Source: Heterotrichella gracilis
Lineage: Eukaryota > Sar > Xanthophyceae > Tribonematales > Xanthonemataceae
Direction of reading: 5' to 3'
DNA: 30,951 nucleotides
NCBI GenBank assembly: GCA_032358255.1
Contig: JAULBX010028294.1
Location: 1 to 30,951 of the forward strand
Shown here: positions 11,754-22,100 of the stretch, piece after piece
Numbering within the stretch: position 1 is the stretch's first letter
How the letters are laid out: every line of letters starts with the position of its first letter
Translations under genes and position numbers: made by a program
The notes under the pieces: generated by a model
What the model was told of the DNA's origin: nothing
Databases searched by the model: none
Seen by the model: only the letters and a program-made list of their open reading frames with translations

Positions 11754-14718
11754 TCACTTCCTGTCCCCCAGTGCCGCCTCCTCCAGCGCGGGGGCAGGGG
11801 GGGCAACAGCAACGGACACAACAGCCACCTGCAGGAAAGAGGCACACTGTGGTGACCAAAACACGTGGACCGAAACACATACTTTACCTTCCGACATGTT
11901 CTCACGTTTCTGCTTTGCTTGATCACCCGCATCACATAGCATGGCACCAATTACCTGGTAATGGCTTCCCTTGTAGACTGTACCTATAGGTAATACTACT
12001 CCCTGCTTGTACCGTACTGCTACAACCGCCCTGCCTTATACACTGCAGAGCCTTGTCCATGTCCAATGCCAATTCTTACCTACTACTGGATGACATGCAT
12101 ATACACGGTGGAACCCTACACCCTGCCCCTTACCTTGTACATTGAGAAGCCCAGCAGCGCCAGCAGCGCGGTCTCAATCTCCTCCGCACGCACAGCGCCC
12201 TCTGCGCCCGACCCAGGCGCCAGCAGTTCCGCGGTGCCTGAGGCCAGGAAGATGGCTCCGGCTGCCAGACCCATGCGCCACACGGGGTTGCCCAGGGCGC
12301 GCTGGATGGGGGGATCCTGCAGGGGGCAGAATGGGGAGTTTAGCTGGCGGGGTTAAAATGTGGACATTTGTATTAGTAAGTTGAAATGCCACGAACACAG
12401 GCTATGCAATAAAGGGTGGGGCCATCAATGTGTGCAAGACACTAAGCAGCGCCTGCATCAACCAGGATGGCAGCCCCAGCAAAAATGGGTGGAACAGGGC
12501 GCGCTTAATGAGGGGCCCAGGAAGGGGAGTTGGAAATTTAAAGCAATGGCCAACTTGCTACGGGTGTAGCAATGACCAATTTGCAACCCAACTGCTTTGG
12601 CAAGTACTGGCTGAAAACTCTGAAGTCTTGACCCTGCGTCACAGCTGTCCTCTTGATTGCACGCATTTGCACATCCCGTATATAGACCCCACCCACCCAC
12701 CCACCCACCTCACTCCCCACCCCTCCCCCCACCGCATCCGCCCCCAGCTGCAGCAGCCACTGGTAAATCAGCCCTACACCGCCACCGGCAGCAAAGGGAC
12801 CAGCCGCATCCGGCCCGCCCGCGATCCACGCCAGTGCCGCCCCCACAGCAACCAGAGCTGCGGTGGTGGTGCCCAGCCTGCGCTTGAGGTCGGAGTACTC
12901 GCGCAGGCCCAGGCGCTGCATGGTGGCAGCTTGGTCCTGCAGGGTGTTGATGCTAGGGTTTGGAACTGAGGGTTGTAAGTTGGATAAACAAGACCAAGGA
13001 CTTGGTGTTGAGTATTGCTACAATTTCTGCGCCGTATCCTACCCATCATTGGTAGGAAGCAAGCAATTCTTTTATACAACCCTGTATCATCACCATCAAG
13101 ATTTTGCACAACCGGTCAATTCTATCTTTGCTACAGGCATTGACGGTGTCCCCACCTTTGTGAGTATGACGGCTGCATCCCCGCTCCCGTACACCACCGA
13201 TCCCGGGGGCACTGGCCGCAGGTACACCGCAGGCGCACCGCCCCCAGCCCCCACCACCTCGCCGTTCACGAATCTGTCCATGTGTCCGGTGCGGCTGCTT
13301 GCCACGTGGCACTCAATGAGGGGCCAGGAGCCTGCCTCGGGCGCTGCAAGCAGGCCGGATAGGGGCCCCAGCTCTGGGGCTAGGAAGCTGATCTCGTCCA
13401 CCATGCCGGGCTGCGATGGCGGGAAGCGAGGGTTAAAAAGGGGAGTGAGGGGGTTTGGGAGTGGAGAAAAGGGGCATGGGATGGGTGGTTGTGGCAAGCT
13501 ACAGGAGTGGAAGGGTTCGGCTGCAAGAAAATTCAGGCAGGCCCACAGGGGCCCAAGCTTTGGAGCTAAGAAGCTGATATCGTTCGCGCTGCCAGGCTGC
13601 GGGACTGAGGCATGGGAGCGTGGGTGACAGGGGAGGGGGAATGGGGCAGGGGAACGGAGAAGAGGGTGCAGGCGCAACAAGCACCTTTTATGCTAACAGT
13701 ACCCCGTCACCTATTCAACCCTGCCCATCCAGAATGACAAGAGTATTTTTGGCGCCAGGTCAAACAGTGCACAGGAGACCGCGCATGGCCTACTGTTGTA
13801 TCAAATTTCACCACCAGTCCCAGTGCTATAGAGGGAGCCACTGTATGTGCAGTAAGCCTCACCTGGAATCGCGGCTGCACCGACATGTTGCGGCGCTGCT
13901 TGGCGGACTGGAGTGCCACCTGGCAGTTGGCTCCCGCCTGAGGGTCCACCTCCTGTGCAAGGGGAAGGAACAGGGGTCAAGGAAAGGGCTACCAGTGTGC
14001 TTTCAACCTATTTATACCACTGCTTATACCACTATTTTCAACCAAGCTTGTTAGCTCGCACCAGCACAAGGCTTTCACAAGTGCAACAGATCTCTGGGCA
14101 CTGAGAAGCCTCACCCAGGCCACTCAGGCCAGGGTAGTTTCCTTTTGCGACTACGGTACACCAATTGTGCCTTGCCTTCAGGAGCCCCTGAAACGGCCGA
14201 TACCAATACCTAGGGCAACGCCAGGTTTGGTCTCACCACCCATGAAGTACACCTGCTTTGTCCGCACGCAACCCCTGCGCTACCTAACGCCCGTTAGCGG
14301 TGTTTACCCCTGGTCGTACCTTGCAAATGTTCTGCACCTCCCTCTGCGTTTCCTCGGGGTCGTTCAGGGGCTTCACTCGGTGGAGATAGCTCGACCCGTC
14401 TTGGCCCACCAGACACAGCAGCACCCCCGCATAGGGGTCGATCCTCGCCCGCCTGGCCTCGCCAGTCGTGATTCGCACTGTGTAGACCGTCTTGGGGAGG
14501 CTGTCGGTGTCAGCATCGGCGCGGGAAGACACCAGGCGTGAGGGGGGGACCAGGAACTTTGAATAGAGGTCACTGCCAGGTTGGATGGGTGAGCTAAATC
14601 CGTTCCCGAGGCACACGGTCCGATGGCGAACCCCACGCTGGCGAGAAAGGCTGCAAGGGGAGGCCGTGAGGACGACCTGCCTGCCGGAGAGACGCTGCAT
14701 CGGGTGTGGGTGTTTCAA
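11754..14718 (-). CDS. Probable chloroplast PLAT-like/membrane protein, uncharacterised
   Basis: Six exons on the minus strand, all joined in phase 0: 14718-14320, 13952-13863, 13410-13156, 12936-12733, 12316-12134, 11828-11754, giving 401 aa (395 if the Met at 14700 is used). The N-terminus is rich in Ser/Arg without acids (MQRLSGRQVVLTASPCSLSR), as in a chloroplast transit peptide. Residues about 75-245 begin KTVYTVRITTGE and include DPYAGVLLCLVGQDG and DEISFLAPELGPL, resembling PLAT/LH2-type beta-sandwiches. Residues about 254-312 (REYSDLKRRLG, then two hydrophobic glycine-rich segments) look like a helical hairpin in a membrane, with a third hydrophobic stretch (WRMGLAAGAIFLASG) after it. 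Plants and algae have uncharacterised plastid proteins of this layout; I recall the similarity but cannot confirm it. No function is proposed. Intron 2 carries a copy of the exon 3 start. Confidence 0.8.
12692..12732 (-). repeat. G-rich tract at the donor of intron 4 (minus-strand gene)
   Basis: On the minus strand intron 4 opens GTGGGGGGAGGGGTGGGG and continues through repeated GGGT units. Four or more G-runs of three or more bases in a short span satisfy a G-quadruplex pattern in the pre-mRNA, directly at the 5' splice site. Confidence 0.6.
13536..13596 (-). repeat. Duplicated, possibly usable copy of exon 3 start in the PLAT-like gene
   Basis: On the minus strand a CCCGCAG acceptor at 13597-13603 is followed in the same phase by codons for PGSANDISFLAPKLGPLWA. 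The real exon 3 begins with PGMVDEISFLAPELGPLSG at 13410. The reading frame stays open from the copy into the real exon, so either acceptor could in principle be used. The part of exon 3 beyond this start is missing from the copy. Confidence 0.75.
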
Positions 14719-14745
14719 CAGCTGAAGAGGACGTACTTGACGAAC

Positions 14746-14820
14746 GAATTGCCCTCGTCGGTCGAGCAGGTGACGCTATGGCAAACAAAAGGGGTTTACC
14801 CAATTGCCCTCGTTGGTCGT
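14746..14820. repeat. Direct repeat AATTGCCCTCGT(C/T)GGTCG
   Basis: Two 18-base copies, about 14748-14765 and 14802-14819, differ at one base and lie about 54 bases apart, just upstream of the PLAT-like gene start. This could be a paired regulator site or a small duplication. Confidence 0.7.
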
Positions 14821-15965
14821 GCGGGGTAGCGGAAACCCAAAGATATTGAGGGCGGTTTTGGGATAAGGTTACGTGTAGGGTAACAGGCCTATCCGCAACG
14901 TTTGGATGTGACGAGGGTTAGGGCAATGCATGCATATGGGGTTTGGAAACCAAGAGGGAAGCGGCAAACCCAGGTACGACTCTTTTGCAGAACAGGGCAG
15001 ATTCTTCCAACTGTTGAGACACAGCGATAGGCAGAGGTACAGCATAAATAGCAGGGAGAGATCGCTCAAGTCTGTGTTTTTGTTTCGGACCCACTCGCGA
15101 TCTGACTCGGACTGATTCGGCTCTCGAAAACGGAGAGCAACAATTCACGGCAAGCGGGCATGAAATCCATCGACCCACTGGGCATGCCAACTTGAAGTCC
15201 TTTTGGAGTGAAGTGGACGAAAGGCCTACTCAACCTTCGTCCTCGCATTGGCCACCCGGTTCACAGAACATTCGTTTGTGGTCGTGCGACATCCAATTCA
15301 ATCGGGCCAACCTAGGCAGTCAACCCACCACCGAAACACCCGGTGGGTACTACACCCACTTTGTGGAAAGCGAGTTTAGAGTGCCAGTGTGTGTTTACTA
15401 TACATTCGTGGCTTAATCACGGGGATATAGAGTTGCTTGCACTATGCATGCATGCAACCGTTGCATATGTATGCATCGAGGCTTGTGTGTCGGTTGGTTC
15501 TTCACACACTCCAGAACCGCTTTGTTACAATCAATACATACTCGCGCTGAACTCATTAAGTGTGGTATAGTCCGCTAAAGTCGTCAGTGCACTATCCAGT
15601 CCGCACCCTGCCTTTAGGGTCACTTTGACACGAACTCTTTTGCCAAAACACTCAGTTTCAATGCCCCACTTATTGCGTCCTTCAGACACCACAGAGGGTG
15701 GCTCTTATCAAGGCCGGTGGTACCGTTACCCGCAATGTGCTGTTCAAACCCTGGCAAGGGTTGACCACCAGCCACCACCTGCGCCCCTTCAGGTGTCTCC
15801 CCTTGCGTCTGGAGCGCGTTTCCCGGAGCCCCGTGGGATGTGTGGGATGCAAAGAATGGTCACTGGCCCCTGTAGACGCACCCATTAAGCGTATGTCACA
15901 CAGTATACCTACGTGGCTGGGGCCAGGGGCGCTCAACGTCAAGAAACTCAGGAGCTTGTTGGACA

Positions 15966-15984
15966 GCTATCACTTAGTGATAGC
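15966..15984. promoter_or_regulatory. Perfect 9-bp palindrome
   Basis: GCTATCACT and AGTGATAGC are exact reverse complements separated by one T. It lies about 175 bases upstream of the exostosin start, in the shared divergent promoter. No binding protein is known to me for this site. Confidence 0.4.
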
Positions 15985-16157
15985 CAGCTGCCAGCGCACC
16001 CACCTCATGATGTGGCCATAGCACCCCAACCTACTTGTATCACCAGCCCGGCTAGTGCCCACCACCGCCACGCCATGGCCCACCACCCCATGTACCCACA
16101 CCACCACCCACCGCCACAAGCTGCCAGCACCCACTCGTAACACCCCCCCTGCCCGCC

Positions 16158-19100
16158 ATGGTGCCTGTGCGCATCCAGCAGGGCGCCACCCCCCGGACCC
16201 CACCCCCCACCACCACCCTCCGCTCCTTGCTGCTGGTGCTGCTGCTGCTGCTGGCCGGGTGGGGGTGCGTGGTGGTGGTGGTGGTGCTGCAACCACACCT
16301 GGTTGCGCAACTGGGGAGGGGGCAGGGGGATAGCGGCAAGGGGTGCGATGGAGGAGTAAATACAAGGGAGGTGAGGGACGCACTGCCTGGAGGGGGTATT
16401 GGGTCCTGTGTGCATTTACAAAGGTTGATTTACCCGTTCCACCCCAGTAGCACCAGCGCTGATGCATCCCACCTTGCCACCACCCCACCTTTGTCCCACA
16501 CACAGGCCCCCTCCTCCCCTCCTCCACCCCCCGCCTTCACCCGCCCGTCCCTCCCCGAGCATGTGCGCAAGCGGTGTGCCCTGACCAAGGGGGATTGGTG
16601 TGTCAATTTCCTCTTGCAGGAGGAAATACCGGGAAAGGTGCGGGCCGCTGCTTACCCGCTGGTAAAAAATAATGCTACGCCATGCTGCCTGCTGTATGGG
16701 TGTAGCTGACCACTTGCACTGAAGATGCTGCAATGGATAACTGTTGGTCAATACACCACTTGCGTCTCAGGCCATATTGCATATTTTTGTTAGTTAGTCT
16801 TCTATGTAATTACCCATCTTTTCCGTTTCCCCCTCTAATCTAATGCCTTTTGGCTATCTCCGCTTCAGGCCATGCCCCAGGGGAGCAAGGAGTGCGCCGA
16901 TGGGTGTAATGGGGTGGGGAACTGCAACCACGACACAGGGGTGTGCGAATGCGATGCAGGTGAGAGGAATACTGCACTGGCATTTTAGACATCCATGCCT
17001 ATGTATGATGTTTATATCATGCTTCACCATTGAAGGTGCCGTAATCTGTTGTCATCTCGCCGGCGCCCATCCATCACTGTTTTGCATGCACGAGGGACCG
17101 AACACGTCCATCCCAGCCTGGTTACCCCTTTTATCAAAACCCCAGCACATCCCACCCCAAGTTTTGCAGTGAGCACCGTCAGCAGACCAATGCATGAATC
17201 TGTGTCACATGAGTGGTCCCCAACCCCCAACCTCGTATCTCCCAGGCTGGTCCGGCCCCTCCTGCGCCACCCGCCAGCTCCGCCCCTGTGCAGTTGAGCT
17301 GAGGTATAATGACGCAGCTGACCCGCACACACCACTGAGTCAGCCAGATGACATCTTCAGGTGGGTGCTGGAAGAAACCCTAAACCCTAGAACCCTAACC
17401 CTCACCCACACAACCCACTGAGCCAGCCAGAGAGCATCTTCAGGTGGGTGTGGGGAAAACCCTAAACTAAACCCTGACTGTTGCCAAGGGGAGGGAGCAC
17501 AAAGCTTGTGTCATATGCAGTACTGTGTCATGGTAACACCGTTAAGCACTGCATGCACGTCATAAATACTACTACACTGGCATGTCATGGTGGGCCCTGA
17601 CACGGTCCATCACACACATTTGCTAGAAACTCTAAAACCTACACCTTAAACCAGACACATCTGCTTGAAACTGCCTACACATCATCGATGGAATACATGC
17701 CATGCCAAGTCACTGACCGGGAGCCTTGTATTACTGGAGATGCATGTAAACTCCTTGAAGGAAAGGAGTAGCCTGACCTCCCCGTTAACCCCCCACCCTT
17801 CCACCCGCAGCTACTTTGGCGCCGGGCGCCCCTCCACGTGTGGTGGCGTGTGCGACCGCGACCTTGCTGTGTGCTATTGCAATGGGACACATGGCAGGGT
17901 GGAGGCGCCTGAGGGGTCACCACCTGGCACTCCACCCAGGGCGGAGGGCAGGCCAATGATTGGAGCAGACTGTAATTTGGGCACGGTGGGTGGTGGTGTT
18001 TTAGGGTTTACGGTTTAAGGATGGGGTTGGGTTGTAATCAATTAATTTGGGCACGTGGTGGATTGGGGCAGTGATGGTGGTGGGTGGTGGCGGTGACTTT
18101 GTTGGTTAGTTGGGGAGGATCAACTGCGGTGGTGGGTAGGGGCGACTGAGGGGTGGGTGACCGCCTTGCACGTCTCTCAGGGCTGTGGGCAGGCAAGGGA
18201 GGGGCCATGGGCCTGTGCACACTACCCAGATAGGGGGGAGGGGGTGTTTGGGTGGCAGTGGTGGTGGTGGTGCGTGGAACCGCACTCACAGCCTATCGTC
18301 CCTGGGATACTGAGTCCTTGCACAATGGGTATCTTAGTTCCTGGAAATTAGTCTCCTTCCTCGGTCCCCAGATGGGCATCAGTACCCCTGGGGCCAGCGC
18401 ACAAGTCATCCGTGTGTTTCATTTTCTTTCCCCCCCTAAAACTTCCCCAAGTTCCCTTCCTTGTCCCCAGTCCCCGGATGGACGCCCCTATCCCTGGGGC
18501 CGGCGCACATGGGAGGAGCTGTACGGAGACCAAGGGTGGTGCCAGGCAGAGAAACCAGAGTTCATGTAAGTGCGACCAACCCTACGCAAGGGTCCTGGTG
18601 CATCCATTGGAACTCCATGCAGGGCGCACTTCCTCCGCCACCTGCACACTGCAGTCAGACGGCCATCGCAATGCACCACAACCACCATCAGTGCCACTGC
18701 CACCACCACCACCACCACTCCCACCACCACCATCACCATCACTCCCACCACCACCACCACCACCACCACCACCACCACCACCACCACCACCACCACCACC
18801 ACCACCACCACCACCACCACCACTCCCACCACCACCTCCACCACCACCATAAGCAGCTGCCCCTTCCCCCGTCCCCCCTCCCCCCCCAGGTGTCCCTGCG
18901 TTCTGGACGGGCTGCACCACGGTCCCTCTGGCCCCTGCAGCATTGTCTCTGAGCACTTTTGCCCCAACCAGTGCAGCGGCCACGGGGAGTGCAGGCTAGG
19001 GTTTTGCACATGCCACAAGGGGTGGTATGGGCACGACTGTGTGCGCAGGAGGGAGGGGGTGGAGGACGAGCCAGGTGGGGGGTGCGGGTGTGGAGGTGCT

Positions 19101-22100
19101 GGTGGGATGGTGACAGTGGGGGGGTACGGTTGCAGTGGCGGTAGTGGCAGCTGCACATGTGACCAGGGGCAGCATGGGGAACCTAAACCCAGGGGAAATG
19201 ATCGGTGATGCGGCTGGGGTGGTGGTGGTGGTGGTGGTGGGGTGGTGTTTTTTACGGCCATTGCTGTGTGTGCTCGTGGGAGGGGTTGGAGGGCGATGGC
19301 TGCGGTTTTATGTTAGGAGAGCCACAATACCCTCCCGGTGCTTGTGCTATGCCATGTGCATGCATGGCTCTAAATCACACGTGCATGGAACTGACCACCC
19401 AGTGCATGGCGCAAATACCTGGCCATTGGAATGAATGCAAACCTGCACACCCTTCCCAATTTTCCCCGCGGTTAACCCCCTCGCAGGCGACGACGTCACC
19501 ACCAAGCCCTGGCTGCGTGACGTGGTGCACGTGCCGCCATCAATCACACAAGCAGGCGCAGCCGCCCCCCGGCGCCGCCCCCTTGTGTATGTGTATGACC
19601 TGCCGTCAGAGTACAACGCACGACTGCTGCAGTACAGGTGGGTGGTGGGTGGTTGGGGTGGTTGGGGGTGGTGGGGGTGTATGCCCTACCTGTAGAGTAC
19701 AATTTCCAAGTGACTACAACATCCACTCAGTACAGGTGGGACAGTGGTGGTGGTGTGTTGTGGCATGCGTTCCATTGTTGATGTGGCTGTCACTCCCCCT
19801 GCTTGAGACCCCACCTTCTCAACATCCTGCTCTCACATCCGAGTGGGATACGTGGATACTCCCCCATCCTCTATTCTTCCTCTGGCAGGGTGGAGGCTAG
19901 CAAGTGCGTGCACCCTCGCTCAATAAATAACCCTAAACCTTACACCTCCTCCTTCCTCTGCAGGGTGGAGGCTGGCAAGTGCGTTCACCGCAAGTTCACC
20001 GCAGTGAACGTGAGCGAGGAGGTCCCGGCGGCCTACGATGAAACAATGCTGCACGAGATGTTCCTGCAGGTGGGTGTGGGGTGGGGCCAGGCTTTTGCTG
20101 GATTTTATAGGGTTTTGGACAAGGGCGTGTCTCTGGAGATGGCTGCCATAAGACAAATCCTACCCAGTACTCCGCCCTGGGCCCAGCACCATCTGCATAG
20201 CTTCATAAATACTTCTAAGAATGTACCGCAACAAGCTAACTTGCTCGCAGATGATACCCCAGTGCACCCTTGACCCCGAGGAGGCAGAGTTCTTGTTGTG
20301 CAAGTCACAAATCCCACCAGAACCCTTAAGAAATACCCTGATGAAACCCTTGTGCGAAGACCTCCACCGCACCGTTGACCCCGAGGAGGCAGACTTCTAC
20401 AAGCTTGGCGTGCATGTCACAAACCCTACTAAAACCCTAAAGAAAGACCCTACGGAAACCCTTGTGTGCAGAGCTCCCACCGCACCCTAGACCCCGAGGA
20501 GGCCGACTTCTTCTACGTGCCTGTCTACACCTCCTGCCTCATACACCCGGTGCAGTACTGGGCGGACCACCCATGGTACTACGCGCCTGCAGGTGCGAGC
20601 ATGCGCAGAGGAGGGTAATAGGGAAAGGGTTGTAGTACCATACGTGTGTGATGGGAGGTGTAATGCGCAGCGATGTACACTACAAAGCCTTCGTGGGTGT
20701 CTGTGCTGCATGGAATGAACCAATCATTGAAATATTTAATGGGCCAGATATAACCCCCTGTCCTCACACCCGGTCCCAAAGCCAAACCCTTCAAAAGTCC
20801 CAGCCTACCCCATATTAGGGTATTGTAAGCCATATTACAATGGCTATTCACTTCCCACCTCCCTCTCCGCAGGTCCCCGCGTGATGGGCGCCGCCAACCT
20901 GCTGTGGCAGGCTCAGCGGCACATCCAGTCAAGCCACTCCTGGTGGGACCGGAGGGGGGGCAGGGACCACATATGGTTCATGACGCATGACGAGGGGGCA
21001 TGCTACGCACCAAACTCAATATGGCCATCAATCATACTCTCGCACTGGGGCAGGTAGGTAGTGGATTCACCTAAGCATGTGTGTGTGTAATGGTTGTTTG
21101 TCTGGGTGTTGCTTTTCACCTGGATGTATGAAGGTGCAATGCAGCCTGCTTTGTACCCACTTCTGTATCGGAATGCTCCTCGCCACAGTTCAAGGATGAG
21201 AGGTGCCATCCGTGCCAGATGTACCACAACCAGCTGTGGCCCTTATATCCCTGGGTATCATAGCACTGCTTCAACCCTTGCGTGGGTCATGAATTTGATT
21301 GTGCGAGGTTTTGCGCCATTTTTTGCCTAGGCCAGGGTCAGCAGCATGTGGAACCCTAACATAGGGTCAGCAGCACGCTGCCGAACCCTTGTCCAGAATC
21401 AGCACCTTACCCACAGCTCCCTCCCCACCCCCCTGTAGCACCCACACACTCCTCTCCCCTCAGGCTCGGAGTTGACCACCACAGCGACACCGCCTACTGG
21501 CATGACTTCTGGGAGTGGGAGGTGATCCACCCCACCATGCAACCGGATGGGTGGCTGGGGAAAGTGAAGGGGCACCCCTGCTTCGATCCGGTCAAGGTGG
21601 GGTGGAGGGGTTCGGGTCTGCAAATTGATCATTTGAAAGCATTGGCTAAATTGCATGTGAATTGGTCGCGTAATGCCGCCAGGTGCAGGATTTGCAAATG
21701 CGTACAGTATCCAATTCACTGTATATGACACGGGTGGTACATGAGGACACACTCATGTAGGAAATCATGGCTATGTGGTTATTGAACCTTCCAGCAAATT
21801 GCTGTCACATCAACACAGCCTCATACCACTTTTTCGAAGCGATGTAAATCCTCCTGGCAAGCGCTAATACATGTGCAACCAGTCAACATGGATTGTTTAA
21901 GCCTGCACTCAGATGCATCCTCTATTAAACTTTCAAGTGGCAACCTCACGACTCCACCCCCCTCCTCTCCTCTGTATTTGCAGGATCTGGTGGTGCCAAT
22001 GTATAAGGTCCCCGCACATTTCCAGCAATCCGCGATGGTGGGTGGCTTCATGGAGTGCAAGCACTGCTGGACAGGCGGCAACCTGGACAAGCGCACACTG

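Larger units (their letters stand above)
14719..16157. other. Divergent promoter region between the PLAT-like gene and the exostosin gene
   Basis: The two genes point away from each other, so this must hold both promoters. No exon was recognised. A near-perfect palindrome GCTATCACT-T-AGTGATAGC lies at 15966-15984 and could be an operator-like or hairpin site. The last 150 bases are CCA/CAC-rich, as expected for the 5' leader of the exostosin gene. Reading frames at 15625-16140 on both strands show no motif. Confidence 0.5.

Noticed and set aside
13096..13680. Single 194-residue minus-strand frame as one exon
   Set aside because: Only the part from 13410 to 13156 continues the protein; the rest is intron plus a duplicated exon start, with Pro/Ser-rich low-complexity sequence between.
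15625..16140. Overlapping frames of 75-107 codons upstream of the exostosin gene
   Set aside because: No motif, no sensible splice partners, and both strands are equally open.
18461..19208. Long open frames rich in His, Thr, Pro, Gly or Val on both strands
   Set aside because: They are translations of the CCA/CAC microsatellite inside an intron and conflict with the phase-consistent exostosin exons.
19887..19912. First exon 8 copy as the true exon
   Set aside because: A stop follows within a few codons, while the second copy continues the exostosin domain in phase.
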